DNA of 56,650 nt from Prorocentrum cordatum (lineage: Eukaryota; Sar; Dinophyceae; Prorocentrales; Prorocentraceae). A program made the translations under genes and the position numbers. The notes under the pieces were generated by a model. The model had not been told where the DNA came from. It saw only the letters and a list, made by a program, of their open reading frames with translations, and made no database searches. This document shows positions 1 to 10,908 of this stretch, piece by piece (position 1 is the first letter of the stretch; every line of letters begins with the position of its first letter). The stretch covers positions 37,501-94,150 of the forward strand of contig CAUYUJ010002051.1 in assembly GCA_963575745.1 (NCBI GenBank). Direction: 5' to 3'.

Positions 1-40
1 GAATGGTCAGGGCTGGGAGCGGTCAGGGATAACTGCTGAT

Positions 41-117
41 TCGCGTCTCGGGGGCCCAAACCGGAGTTACCGCGGACCGCAGTTATCCCAGATAACTCGG
101 GCGCCCAACCCTCCCGA
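41..117 (+). repeat. Direct repeat A, copy 1
   Basis: About 77 bases running from ATTCGCGTCTCGGGGGCC through ACCGGAGTTACC to GGGCGCCCAACCCT. They recur at 922-998 in the same order with about 80 percent identity by eye. Function unknown. Confidence 0.7.
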
Positions 118-921
118 ATCATCAGGGCTGGGGGCAGTCAGGGGTAACTGCATACTGCGCCGATCCGAAAGTTCCCCTAATTCCGCCAGTGTGCCGGCCG
201 CGGCACTCTGGGGTGGCGCGCGCGGGAGAAGACTCGCGGAGCCCGAGGGCGGATGGTGGCGATGTCGCGAGGGCAGAGTCGGCGCGCCGATGGGCAGCCC
301 AGCGCCCCGTTTGGCCGGAGGGGCCCAGTGCAATGCAAGGGCAGAGCCTAACCCCCGCCCGGGGTCGCGGGATCGGGTTCCCCTTCCCAGTTTAAAATTT
401 TAAATCCCAAACGGTGCGCTGACCCGAAAATGAGCAAACGGCATCGAACTTCCTGGAAAGAAGCTTTCGGGTTCGGTCATGCGCCGACCCGAAAATTGTA
501 TCGGCCGACCTGAAAGTGGTCAAATCCCATAGGACTTGTGCCCCAAACAAAGTCGGGCCCAGTTCGAACGACACGAACATGTGCAAACCACATCGTTCTC
601 GAGGTCTTCGGGCCTGCTCCGAAGAAACCGAGCATGGGTAAACTGCCTAGAACTTCCTATCAAAAACGGTTTCTCGGTGGTTCCGGGCCTCGTCCTAAGG
701 AGTCGCCGATGGGCAGACCGCCCAGGACTTCCTGCGCAAGAATTTGTGTCCCGCGTGAGCCACTGTCAACGAGAACGCGCCCCGCGCGGGATCGGGGTTC
801 GCGCGGGGGCGCGGCTGCTCTCGCGTGTCCAGGGGGCATGCATTGTCGCGCCCTTCCAGCATTGCGTTTGCGCTGCATTCGCGCGGCGCCGTGCCTCTCT
901 ATTCTTCCGGAGCGCCGATGT

Positions 922-998
922 ATTCGCATCTCGGGGGCCGAAACCGGAGTTACCCCAGACAGCAGCTATCCTGGACAAGTTGGGCGTCCAACCCTGGG
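922..998 (+). repeat. Direct repeat A, copy 2
   Basis: Second copy of the repeat at 41-117, in the same orientation. It shares ATTCGC, TCTCGGGGGCC, ACCGGAGTTACC and GGGCG-CCAACCCT. Confidence 0.7.
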
Positions 999-1289
999 AG
1001 ACTCGTTGAGCTTGGCCATCGCTGCCTCCAATCGTATCGCGACATCCCCGTCGACTGCGACATCAGCTATAACTCCAGGCCTCCCGAACGAGGCCAGAGC
1101 AAACGCGGTCTGCATATCAAGCCGCACTGCCGATGCCCAATGCATCGGCGATGCGGCGCGATCTGGGGCCCGACTGTCTCCATACCAGCATTGCCGATAC
1201 ACTGGCGATGCAACACGGCCTTGGCACATCAGTTTATTATGGCCCCATCTTGAGCAGGCCTGCGAGAGACCCGCCGTCAACTCTCCGAG

Positions 1290-1425
1290 GGTCCTAGACC
1301 CCCGGCGTCGTGACTTTGTCGTAACATGCGCCCCGGGGGACTGTACCAATACCCCGAGGTTCGCTGCTCATCCCGAGTCGTTTTTCGACAACCCTGGGGC
1401 CCAGTGAGAGCCTGTGGACGCGTAC
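1290..1425 (+). repeat. Dispersed GACCCCCG hairpin repeat, copy 1
   Basis: Contains GACCCCCGGCGTCGTGAC and, further on, GAGTCGTTTTTCGAC followed by GGGGCCCAGTGAGAGCC. The same ordered modules return at 5727-5870 and 5925-6060. This copy directly abuts the purine tract that starts near 1431. Confidence 0.6.
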
Positions 1426-1430
1426 GTTTG

Positions 1431-1937
1431 TCAGAGGAGGAGGAGGAGGAGAAGGAGGAGCAAAAGGAGGGAGGAGGGAGGAGGGAGGAGGAGGAGGAGG
1501 AGGAGAAGGAGGAAGCGGGAGGAGGAGGAGGGAGGAGAGGAGGAGGGAGGGGGGACGAGGAGTTGAGGAGGTGGAGGAGGTGGAGGAGGAGGACGAGGAG
1601 TTCAAGTGAAGGTGGAGGAGGAGGAGGAGGGGAGGAGGAGGAGGAGGAAGGAGGAGGAGGAGGAGGAGGAGGAGGGACGAGGACGAGGAGGGGAGGAGGA
1701 CGAGGAATGAGGAGGTGGAGGAGGTGAGGAGGGTGGAGGAGGAGGAGGAGGAGGTGGAGGAGAGGTGGAGGAGGAGGAGGAGGGAAGGAGGAGGAGGAGG
1801 AGGGGAGGAGGAGGAGAGGAGGAGGAGGAGAGGAGGAGGAGAGGAGGAGGAGGAGGACGAGGACGAGGACGAGGACGAGGAGGAGGACGAGGAGTTCGAG
1901 GAGGTGGAGGAGGTGGAGGAGGTGGAGGAGGAGGCCT
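1431..1937 (+). repeat. (GGA)n polypurine tract
   Basis: About 0.5 kb of GGA/GAG triplets with occasional C or T interruptions (GACGAGG, GGTGGA). Long Glu/Arg/Gly frames on the plus strand and Pro/Ser/Leu frames on the minus strand follow from composition alone. Confidence 0.9.
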
Positions 1938-3179
1938 ACGATTGTCAGAGGGCTTCCGTTCGTGATGTGTTCACCGTGCGGGGAGGTCAGCGGTTGCGCC
2001 ACTCGAGAGGCGGCCCCCGGACCCGTCCCTGGCGCGCGCTCCGCGCAGAGTTCTGAGACACGGCTCTGGCCATGGCGACGGCGAGGCCCAGGAGAGAGCC
2101 ACAGACAGGCAAGGAAGCCGCCACTCCTCAAACGAAGCCTGCCCTCAGCACGCCCGGCTGTGCGCGCCCCCGCAGGCACGCCCACGGCGACCAGCACGGC
2201 CACCGCCGCCAGCACGAGCGGTACGGCCAGCACGCTGGCGACGGCCAGCACGACCGGTACGGCCAGCACGGCGGCTTCAACCACCTCCCGCACGGCCAGC
2301 ACGACGGGCACGTCTGGCACAGCTGGCCTGGGCGGCGAGGCGCGTACTTGAAATCGGGCCTGTCCCTCTACAGGAGGAACAGTCCAAAATAGTCAAGAGA
2401 TAGTCTGGGGACGATTTTTTCCTATGCTTGACCATGTTTGGACTGTTTTTTGGTTGATCCTGAAAGCGAAGAAAAGAATCAAAAATCCCCCTGCAAGGGG
2501 GACAGGCGCGATCTAACGCGTGTTCATGGTTGGCGGCGCACGCAGGGGGTGGGGGGGGCGGCCTTCTGAGATGGCGGGCCCTCCGATGTGGGCGCTGCAA
2601 TTTTTTCACGCCGGGCGTCTTCGTCGGGCTTCGGGCCCCGGGGCCCTGACACACCGATCCGGTTGGGAGGGTGGCGCAGAAACAGATGTGGTGTCGGGGA
2701 GGGAAAGGAGGGGGGTGATGACTAGCGGGGGGTGGATATCATGGCGGTTGGCCATGCTATTTCCCCAGATTTCATGGCGCCTCTGCTTATTTCATTGCGT
2801 CCCTGGCCCCCCCGCTGGGCCGCGCACGTGCCGCTGGTCATGATTTGCACCCCCCCGTCTTGGACACCCCCCTCTTTGCCGCCCCCGAACATGGCTCCAG
2901 TCCTATTCCTTTGGCAATGTCGCAATGTTTTAGCAACGCCAGATTTCAGGGGGTGGCCTTTTGGAAGGAAAGCCTTTTCTTCGAACGGAGCGGAATGCTC
3001 AATGGGGGAGCGCACAACACTAGGTATTCAAGTAAGTGAGGCTCGCGTGGAAGAAAACCAAATCGTCGAGCGCGTTCCACTGCTCGCAAATTGCCTGCTC
3101 GCAAACGTCTGACATAAAACACACACATGCTCGCTTCGATGTCATGGATCGTGAGTCCCTCGCAACGGATCCGGGCCAT
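1938..3179. other. No gene seen; short GGCCAGCACG repeats
   Basis: Within this stretch, about 2190-2310 is a degenerate run of CGGCCAGCACG-type units; the resulting Ala/Ser/Thr frame is low complexity. The rest (2340-3000) has no domain-like frame. Near 3060-3110 GCTCGCAAA motifs appear, the reverse complement of the core of the array that follows. Confidence 0.5.
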
Positions 3180-5520
3180 TTGCGAGAAGCTGCCTTGCGA
3201 TTAGCTTCCCTGCGAGTAGCAGCCTTGCCAGTAGCCACCTTGCGAGCAGATGCCTTGTGAGTAGCTGCTTTGCGAGTAGCCACCTTGCGAGCAGCTGCCT
3301 TGCGAGCAGCTGCCTTGCACGTAGCCATTTTGCGAGCAGCTGCGTTGTGAGTAGCTGCCTTGCGAGTAGCTGACTTGCGCGGAGACACCTAGCAGTTGGA
3401 TTGCGAGTAGGAACCTTGCGAGACCCTGCGAGCAATTACCTTGCGAGTAACTGCCTTGCGAGTAGGCGCCTGGACATAGCTGCTTTGCGAGTGGGTACCA
3501 TTCGAGTAGCCACCGTACGAGTAGCCACTTTGCGAGTAAGTACCTTGCGAGCAGCTGCGTTGCGAGGAACCACTTTGCGAATAGCCACCCTGCGAGCAGC
3601 TACCTTGCAAGTAGTTGCCTTGCGAGTAGGTGCCCTGCGAGTAGCCACTTTGCGAGTAGCCACCTTGCGAGTAGATGCGTTGCGAGTAGCCACCTTGCGA
3701 GTAGCGTCCTTGCGAGTAGCTGCCTCGCGAGTAGCTGCCTTTCGAGTAGGTACCTTGCGAGTCGCCGTTTTACGAGCAGCTAACTTGCGAGTATATACTT
3801 TGCAAGTAGTACCTGGCGAGTTGCGGTCTTACGAGCAACTGCCTCGCGAGTAGCTGCCTTGCGATTAGCAGCCGTGTAGCATGTGCTTTGCGAGTAGTCA
3901 CCTTGCGAGTAGCCACCGTCGGAGTAGCTACCTTGCGAGTAGCCACCTTGCGAGTAGCTTCGCTGCGAGCAGCTTCGTTGCGAGTAGCCACCTTGCGAGT
4001 AGCCACCCTGCGAGTAGAACCCGTACGAGTAGCTGCCTTGCGAGTGGCAGTTTTGCGAGTCGCCCCCTCTCGAGTAGCTGCCTTGCGAGTAGGTGCGTTG
4101 CGAGCAGCCATCTTGCGAGCAGCTGCCTTGCAAGTGGCTACCTTGCGAGTAGCTGCCTTGCAAGTAGCTGCCTTTTAAGTCGGCGCCTTGCGAGTGGCCG
4201 CCATGCGAGTAGGTACCCTTAAGAGTATCTACCTTGCAAGCAGCTGCCTTGCGAGTAGCCACCTGGCGAGTAGCTACCTTGCGGGTAGCAGCCTTGCGAG
4301 TAGCTGCCTTGCGAAGGGGCACCTTGCGAATAGCCACCTTGCGAGTAGCCACGATGCGAGCAGTTGCCTTGCGAGTAGGTACCTTGCGAGTAGCCACTTT
4401 GCGAGTAGCTGCGTTGCGAGTCTGTGCCTTGCGAGTGGCCGCCTTGCGAGTGGCCGCTTTGCGAGTAGCCGCCTTGCGAGTGGCCACCTTGCGAGTATGT
4501 GCCTTGCGAGTAGCCACCTTGCGAGTGGCCACTTTGCGAGTTGCCACCTTGCGAGAAACTGCCTTGCCCTCCGAGTGGCCACCCTGCGAGTAGCCACCTT
4601 GTGAGTAGCCGCCTTGCGATTAGCAGCCTTGCGAATGGCCACCTTGCGAGTAGCTGCCTCGCGAGTAGCCACCTTGCGAGTGGCAGCCGTGCGAGCATGT
4701 GCTTTGCGAGTAGCCTTACCTTGCGAGTAGCCACTTTGCGAGTAGCTCCCGCGCGAATAGGTGCATTGCGAGTAGCTGCCTCGCGAGTAGGCGCCTTGCG
4801 AGTAGGCGCCCTCGCGAGAAGCCACCTCGCGAGTAGCCTTACCTTGCGAGTAGCTACATTGCAAGTCTATAGCCACCTGGCGAGTGTTCACTTTGCAAGG
4901 AGCTGCCTTGCGCGTAGCCAACTTGCGAGGAAATGCTTTGCGAAAAGCCATTTTGCGAATGGCCACTTTGCGAGTAGCCGCTTTGCGAGTGGGTGCCTTG
5001 CGAGTAGCTACTTTGCGCGTGGCCCCTTTGCGAGTAGTGCCTAGTGCCTTGTGAGTGGGCACCGTGCAAGTAACTAACTACCTTGCGAGTGGCCGCCCTG
5101 CGAGTAGCTACCTTGCGAGCAGGCGCCTTGCGAGTAGCCACCTGGCAAACAAAAAAAACGCCTTTCCGAGTAGCCACCTTGCGACTGGCTGCCATGCGAG
5201 CAGGCGCCTCGCGAGTAGCTTCCTTGCGAGTGGCTGCTTTGCGAGTATCTACCTTGCGAGAAGGTGCCTGGCGAGTAGCCACCTTGCGAGTGGCTGCCCT
5301 GCGAGCGGCCACCCTGCGATTGGTCACCTGACGAGCGGCTGCTTCGCGAGTGGGTACCTCTCGAGTAGCTGTCTTGCGAGTCGCTATCTCGCACGTAGCT
5401 GCCTCGCGAGTAGCCGCCTTGCGAGTGGCCACCTTGCCAGCAGCTGCCTCGCGAGTGGCCACTTTGCGAGCGGCTGCCTTGCGAGCAGCTTTCCTGCGAG
5501 CTGCTACCTTGCAAGTAGTG
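3180..5520 (+). repeat. 15-bp tandem array with conserved TTGCGAGTAG core
   Basis: About 150 head-to-tail copies of a 15-bp unit whose core TTGCGAGTAG is strongly conserved. Variation concentrates in the two or three bases before the next CCTTGCGAG. Because 15 is divisible by three and the unit lacks stops, long frames arise on both strands: Leu-Arg-Val-Ala-x and Leu-Ala-Ser-Ser-x on plus; Ala-Thr-Arg-Lys-x, Tyr-Ser-Gln-Gly-x and Leu-Leu-Ala-Arg-x on minus. No frame has a convincing start, so this is called a minisatellite, not a gene. Phase is disturbed near 4715-4735, 4825-4850 and 5150-5165. Confidence 0.9.
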
Positions 5521-5726
5521 ACGCCTCGGCCCGCGGAGCGGGCCTCGGTGGTCCGCTCTCGCGGGCGGCGATGCCCCATCCTAGAAGGGGGCCGGCGAGG
5601 GCATTTTTCCCTCAGAGAGAAAAACATAGAATTGAGAGGGCGCAAAGAAAGAAGATTGCGAGGGCACCGAAAGTTCAGGATTGCGAGGGTTCACGTATAC
5701 CCCGCGCCCAGGCCCCTTGAAAGCCC
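5521..5726. other. Short spacer, no gene
   Basis: GC-rich sequence between the 15-bp array and the hairpin repeats. Nothing recognisable. Confidence 0.5.
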
Positions 5727-5870
5727 AGACCCCCGACGGCGTGATTCTGCCACGATGTCGTCGCCCAAAGGTCCGGGCCCTTCCCCTGGGGCCGGCTTCT
5801 CATCCAGGGCCCTCTTTCGACGGCCCCGAGGCCCAGCGAGGGCCCCCGAGGCCGACAATCCCGAAAAACG
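5727..5870 (+). repeat. Dispersed GACCCCCG hairpin repeat, copy 2
   Basis: Begins AGACCCCCGACGGCGTGATTC and runs through GGCCGGCTTCTCATCC and TTTCGACGGCCCCGAGGCCC to a CCGAAAA end. Same module order as copies 1 and 3. Confidence 0.6.
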
Positions 5871-5924
5871 GCCGGCTGCGAACGACTGCGCGAGCCCAGA
5901 CGGCATCCGAAAAGCCCCCTCCCC

Positions 5925-6105
5925 AGACCCCCGACGTAATGATTTTTTCATTACGTCGACCCCCAGAGGTCACGACCCTCTCCCCATGACCGGCTTTGCA
6001 TCCTGAGTCGTTTTTTGACGCTCCCGAGGCCCGGCGAGGGCCCCAGGAGGCCGAAAATTGGGAAAAAACTCCCGTCATGATTTTTTCATTACTCGAGGGG
6101 GTCTG
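5925..6105 (+). repeat. Dispersed GACCCCCG hairpin repeat, copies 3 and 4
   Basis: Copy 3 contains a perfect hairpin at 5933-5957: arms GACGTAATGA and TCATTACGTC around five T. It continues with GGCCGGCTTTGCATCC, GAGTCGTTTTTTGACG and GAGGCCCGGCGAGGGCC. A partial copy 4 (ATGATTTTTTCATTAC at about 6076-6091) follows. A reversed relative lies near 32966-33000. Confidence 0.7.
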
Positions 6106-6266
6106 GGTCTGCCTCCTCGGGACCTCTCCGCCCCCTCCGGGGGCGGCCCCCCCGCGGGCCCCCTGCGAGCGCGCCGGCGCCGGGAGGGCGAAGGCCTCTC
6201 TCGCCGCGCGGCTCGTCACTGGGGCCGCCTGCCTGCCGCCTTCCCCCCCGCCCCGCCCTCTCGCCA
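6106..6266. other. Short GC-rich spacer
   Basis: Connects the hairpin repeat cluster to the next microsatellite. No gene seen. Confidence 0.5.
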
Positions 6267-7022
6267 TCCTCCTCCTCCTCCTCCTCCTCCTCCTCCTCCT
6301 CCTCCTCCCTCCTCCTCCTCCTCCTCCTCCTCCTCCTCCTCCTCCTCCTCCTCCTCCTCCTCCTCCTCGCTCCTCCCTCCTCCTCTCCTCCTCCCCCCGC
6401 CCTCCTCCTCTCTCCTCCTCTCCTCCTCCTCCTCCTCCTCCTCCTCCTCCTCCTCCTCCTCCTCCTCCTCCTCCTCCTCCTCCTCCTCCTCCTCCGCCTC
6501 CTCATCCTCCTCCTCCTCCTCCTCCTCCTCCTCCTCCTCCTCCTCCTCCTCCTCCTCTCTCCTCCCTCCCTCCCCCCTCCCTCCTCCTCCTCCTCCTCCT
6601 CCTCCTCCTCCTCCGCTCCTCCTCCTTCTCTCCTCCTCCCTCCTCCTCCTCCTCCTCCTCCTCCTCCTCCTCCTCCTCTCCCTCCTCTCTCCTCCTCCTC
6701 CCTCCTCCTCCTCCTCCTCCTCCTCCTCCTCCTCCTCCTCCTCCTCCTCCTCCTCCTCCTCCTCCTCCTCCTCCTCCCTCCTCCCCCCTCCTCCTCCTCC
6801 TCCTCCTCCTCCCCTCCTCCTCCTATCTCCTCCGCCTCCTCCTCCTCCTCCTCCTCCTCCTCCTCCTCCTCCTCTCTCCTCCTCCTCCTCCTCCTCCCTC
6901 CTCCTCCTCCTCCTCCTCCTCCTCCTCCTCCTCCTCCTCCTCCTCCTCCTCCTCCCTCCTCCTCCCTCCTCCTCCTCCTCCTCCTCCTCTCTCCTCCTCC
7001 TCCCCCTGCTGCCCTCCTCCTC
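6267..7022 (+). repeat. (CCT)n polypyrimidine tract
   Basis: About 750 bases of almost uninterrupted CCT triplets, one of the two longest in the window. The 349-479 aa frames across it on both strands are compositional artefacts (Ser/Pro/Leu on plus, Glu/Gly/Arg on minus). Confidence 0.95.
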
Positions 7023-7207
7023 GTTTCCCCGCCCCCCCCCCCCGCTCGCCGCCGATTCCTGCTCCCTCCGCGGGAGCAGCACGAGCGGCGACGATGGCGA
7101 ACCCATCTTTCGTGAGCGAGGTGAACCAGACATCGCATGGGTTCAGATGATGCGGGGCGACTCCGCGTCAGGCTTCGGGCGACCGGCTGATCGCCGGCGG
7201 CGGCTCG

Positions 7208-7693
7208 ATGACCCGGCGGCAGGACTGCGCGCGAGAGCCGAGGCAGAGCTCCTGCCTCTTTTTGGCCTTAGCGGCGATGCCGACAAGCATGGCGGCCGCG
7301 CATCAGGCTCGCGGCATGCATATACTACCGCAGGAGGCGCTTTGGCACGGCGGCAACCTAGTGGCACCAGGTATTCGATCCCCGCGCACACATCAGCAGC
7401 GCGCTCGCGATCTCAAGCACGCCATGGCACGAGGAAACATTCGAGCGAGCATGCGTGCACGGGCACACAGAGTGGATTTTATGGGAGGACATGGTAGTGA
7501 CAGGCGACCACGCGCGTCTACGCCTAGCTTCGCTGCGCATGACACCGCGCGCATGCTCGCGCGCATCAGCGCGCAGCCTGTCACTCATGACAGTCGCACG
7601 CTGCAGTTCCTCGGCGATTTCCTCGATCGGCTCGCCGAGACTGGAGACGACGAGCAGGCGCTGATCGATCGTGAGCTCTTACTGCGTGGCTGA
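7208..7693 (+). CDS. Unrecognised 161-aa reading frame
   Basis: An open frame of mixed composition upstream of the retroelement remnant, ending in an acidic Leu-rich stretch (FLGDFLDRLAETGDDEQALI). I recognise no domain. It could be a 5' part of the decayed element or chance coding in GC-rich DNA. No other support. Confidence 0.2.
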   Translation: MTRRQDCAREPRQSSCLFLALAAMPTSMAAAHQARGMHILPQEALWHGGNLVAPGIRSPRTHQQRARDLKHAMARGNIRASMRARAHRVDFMGGHGSDRRPRASTPSFAAHDTARMLARISAQPVTHDSRTLQFLGDFLDRLAETGDDEQALIDRELLLRG

Positions 7694-8032
7694 AGAACTC
7701 ACTCCGCGGCAAGTCCTGGTCCAGCACGTCGATGGGCCAAGCCGCGGGGGGTCGGCAGCTGGCCGACGTCGGCGCTGCCCTGGGGCCCAGCCGCCTGCCC
7801 GATGGTGTTACGAGTGCGCCGAGGGCCACTTGGGGCTCCCTATGGGGCGGGGAGGGCGCCCCATCGGCGGCGTGTGCACTGGCAGGGTCCTTGAAAGTCC
7901 TGGGGGTGATCACCTCGGGGATCTGCGGGAGCCGGTTGACAAAGGTCCGAGGCGTCCTCCCACTGGCACTGGGGAACGTCGGCGAGCTGCCGGACAGTTT
8001 CCTGCTGGTATTGCAGTAGGTGCTGATGTTTT
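7694..8032. other. No gene seen
   Basis: Several short frames in shifting phase. It may be decayed retroelement sequence upstream of the RT fingers, but no motif survives. Confidence 0.4.
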
Positions 8033-10011
8033 GTGTGTTTTTTCGGCCGCGGTATTGGGCTCTTGCATCTGATGGGACTCTGGCGCGCATGGGGTACCTG
8101 GCCCTCCATGCTCAAGCATGTTCACGTTGTGATCCTGGCTAGACCTACTGGGGGGTATCGCCCACTCGCGCTTCTACCTTCTGCCTGCAGGGCGCGGGGC
8201 AAGGCGCGTCTCGACTGGGTCCGCTCATGGGCTGGGTCCCTGGATAGACCGCATCTTGCTCTGGGCACTCAGAACAGCACGACGGACGTGGAAGTGTTTT
8301 GATCGTGCGGCGTGGAGACGGCTGCTCGGATCGGCAGTCTTGCACAACTATCCCGCCCCCCTCATGGCGTTAGCTGTGAGAATGTATGCTGTTGCCCGTC
8401 GCCTATCCTGGGATGCGTGTTATTCCGCCCCCATTTGGGCGATCCGTGGCGCGCTCCCCGGATGCCCGTTCGCGATGTTTTGCTTGCAGAGCGTCGCGCT
8501 TAGTTCGTTGGACTCGAGTTTTCTGCGCGCGGGACACATGCAGATCATTGACGACATCGCCATCGCGATTGTTGGTAATGCTGCTGTTATTGTTGATGCT
8601 GCCTGCTCGCTGCTAAGCATCCTTGCCAGCCTCCATGTCTCCGCGGGCCTCTCCCCCGCTCGGCGCAGGATGATTTTGACCAGGTTCGCCCAAGGTGGCG
8701 AGGCAGGTGGTGCGCTGGCTATCGCATCTCGGATGTCAGTACTCCGCGGCCCTGGAGGTTCTTGGGATTGAAGCAGGCGCAGGCAGGCCAATGCGGCATC
8801 GACGTCTCAGGGCACGCATTGGCGAGGTGTTAAGAAGGGCCCCGCGGATGCGCGAGGTCCGAAAGGCTGGCTTTCTAGCAGCGCGCTTGCCAAGCAAGCC
8901 CTCCCCTCGGCAGTGCGGCATGGGGCTCGAGTCCATGGTGCTCCCCCCCCCAGCTTGTTGAAGGAATGCGACGTCTTATGCGGAGTGCCAGGTATACACC
9001 TGGGGCCACTACATCGGCTTGGCTCACGGCTTGTCTCCAAGGGACCACGTATGAAGCCTCTCGAGTGGCCTGCTAGGTTCAACCGATATTCCAGTGGGCC
9101 CTTTCATTTTGGATCAGGACGCGCTTCAGGGAGCATGGCGGCGGCAAGTTTTTCTAAGACTGCAATATCGTGATCCATGGGCGCAGGTTGCCAGCCCGAC
9201 TGGAGCTATGCCGATGGCCGTCAAGGCCTTAGGCTGGCGCGCGATCTCGGCATCTATCATGGTAACAGACACAGGCGATCGACTTGATATGACTGTTGAC
9301 GCACCACTTGTTGCGCGAGATTGTGCGCGCGCTGCCGCCGTCCGCCGACCGCGGCAAGCGCGGCCTCGTAGGCGCGGCCCTGACGGCACAGGAGTGGGCC
9401 CGAGCAAGCTCCTGGGACGTTGGCTCGAGCCCATCATTGTACTCCTGAGGGCCCGACCGCGAGATCCCGATGCTGACCCTGAACCTGACCCCGGGGTGCC
9501 CTGGAAGCTGCCTGTGGCTGAAGCAGGTCTCCCACGGGCACTGCTTCGTGGTGGGGCATGGCCACAGTGAAGGCTATGCAAGCACGGACACGCGCCTCGG
9601 CTTGCCCGGCACGTTCCCCGGAGCATCGTGCAACGCATCGCGCATCCTGGGGGCGTCCTGGACGGGCGGGCAGACCGGTGGAGGCCACGCAGTCGACAGA
9701 TGCTCGAGGCCTTCCACGTCGCTCGGTGGGCTCTCGGTTTTGGACAGGTGGCATGGCCCCTCGCTCGCGCGCGCCGCTTGTTCCTCCTCGTGATGACAGC
9801 AGAAGATGGCACATCGTGCGCGGCACCCTTGATTCAGTCGCAGGGGAGATCTACACCGACGGCGCGTGCAGTACGGCATGGTACTGGATCGGGGCTCGTG
9901 AAGTGCAGCAGTAGGGACATGCAGCTCGTTGTCTTTGGGGCTCCCCCTGGGCCCTGCCAGAGCGCCCCGCGTGCTAAGCTTTTATGCTTCCTTGCAAGTG
10001 CTGCGTCTCTG
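8033..10011 (+). pseudogene. Decayed LINE-like element: RT, connection, RNase H start
   Basis: A non-LTR-type reverse transcriptase broken by frameshifts. The fingers lie in one frame near 8110-8290 (VVILARPTGGYRPLALLP). After a shift, the palm lies at 8283-8600, with ALPGCPFAMF (motif B) and IIDDIAI (motif C, Asp-Asp retained). Motif A is degenerate: WKCFDRAAWRRLL lacks the usual DL upstream. At about 9170-9330 a connection segment (VASPTGAMPMAVKALGW) parallels the matching segment of the better element at 18.97-21.8 kb. RNase H starts near 9846 (GEIYTDGACS) and shifts frame to FGAPPGPCQSAPRAKLL, where Lys replaces the expected catalytic Glu. It breaks off at the 77-bp array element at 10026. 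Inactive. Confidence 0.75.
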
Positions 10012-10025
10012 CATTCTGCTAATTG

Positions 10026-10500
10026 CCAACCATCCTGTGGTGTTGGGTCCTCGTTTTGAAGAGATTGTGCCCCGCGTCTCTCCTCCTTCCTGCCTTCCTC
10101 CTCCCCCTCCTCCCTCCTCTCCCCCTCCCCCTCCTCCCTCCTCCCCCTCCTTGCCTTTGCTCTCGGCACACCTCTCACACGTTTCGTGGCCCCATAGGGG
10201 GCTCCACCGAAGGCCCCAGTGGGGGTGTTCGCATGCGTTTCCCCCACCCAGGACAGCGCTCCGTGGCCCCATAGGGAGCTCCACCGAAGGCGCCACTGGG
10301 GGTGTTCGCATGCGTTTCCCCCACCCAGGACAGCGCTCCGTGGCCCCATAGGGAGCTCCACCGAAGGCCCCACTGGGGGTGTTCGCATGCGTCTCCCCCA
10401 CCCAGGACAGCGCTTCGTGGCCCCATAGGGAACTCCACCGAAGGCCAGAATCAGGGTGTTCACATGCGTCTCCCCCACCCAGGACAGCGCTTCGCAGCTC
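10026..10500 (+). mobile_element. 77-bp array element, copy 1 (truncated)
   Basis: Head CCAACCATCCTGTGGTG then TTGGGTCCTCGTTTTGAAG, a pyrimidine-rich segment, CTCGGCACACCTCTCACACG, then a little over four units of exactly 77 bp (CGTGGC starts at 10185, 10262, 10339, 10416). The characteristic tail of copies 2 and 3 is missing. Long minus-strand frames here come from the stop-free unit. Confidence 0.75.
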
Positions 10501-10540
10501 GGGGGTGGATAGCACCCCCACGCCGACACGTCGATTGGTG

Positions 10541-10579
10541 GATTGTCTGTGTTCGGTTCTCGAGAGGGCGCCGCGGCGG
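10541..10579 (+). repeat. Direct repeat B, copy 1
   Basis: GTGTTCGGTTCTCGAGAGGG followed by CGCCGCGGC. It recurs at 10812-10850 with four or five differences. A short (GGA)n tract (10580-10638) follows this copy. Confidence 0.7.
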
Positions 10580-10638
10580 AAGAGGAGGAGGAGTAGGAGG
10601 AGGAGGAGGAGGAGGAGGAGGAGGAGGAGGAGGAGGAG
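10580..10638 (+). repeat. (GGA)n tract
   Basis: About 60 bases of GGA triplets. Confidence 0.9.
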
Positions 10639-10811
10639 CCTAGGCGCTTATGTACTGTCGGCCTTGATTGGACAGGACAGGCGAGAGGACATAAGACCCT
10701 TCCGAGGGCCACATCGCCATAGGAGTAGGAAGGCACGCGTCGCGAGGCACAGGACACAAGCGTACCCTTGAGCTGGCAGGGTCGACCTGCTTATCCGGGC
10801 CGACTGCAGTG

Positions 10812-10850
10812 GAGTGTCCGTGTTCGGTTCTCGGGAGGGCGCCGCGGCCG
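10812..10850 (+). repeat. Direct repeat B, copy 2
   Basis: Second copy of the 39-base repeat at 10541, 271 bases downstream. The interval may be an old insertion flanked by its duplication, or a tandem duplicate. Confidence 0.65.
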
Positions 10851-10908
10851 TCCTTTTCCAGGCTTGCGCCCGCCAGGCTTGGGCCCGAGGTCGTTTTCAC
10901 GAAACTAC

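Larger units (their letters stand above)
1..1289. other. GC-rich non-coding stretch with degenerate repeats
   Basis: No recognisable gene. Overlapping short frames on both strands have no domain character. The stretch holds a diverged direct repeat (41-117 and 922-998) and, at about 390-760, loosely repeated blocks built around CCGAAA and GAACTTCCT motifs. Confidence 0.6.

Noticed and set aside
3180-5520. Possible CRISPR-like array (fixed core, variable spacer)
   Set aside because: Spacer is only two to five bases, the context is eukaryotic, and there are no associated genes.
3780-5645. ATRKV, YSQGS and LLARQ repeat proteins on the minus strand of the 15-bp array
   Set aside because: All three frames are open because the 15-bp unit has no stop; no frame is favoured by codon position or start site.
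6089-7138. 349-479 aa frames of Ser/Pro/Leu or Glu/Gly/Arg
   Set aside because: They are translations of a CCT triplet tract in different frames.
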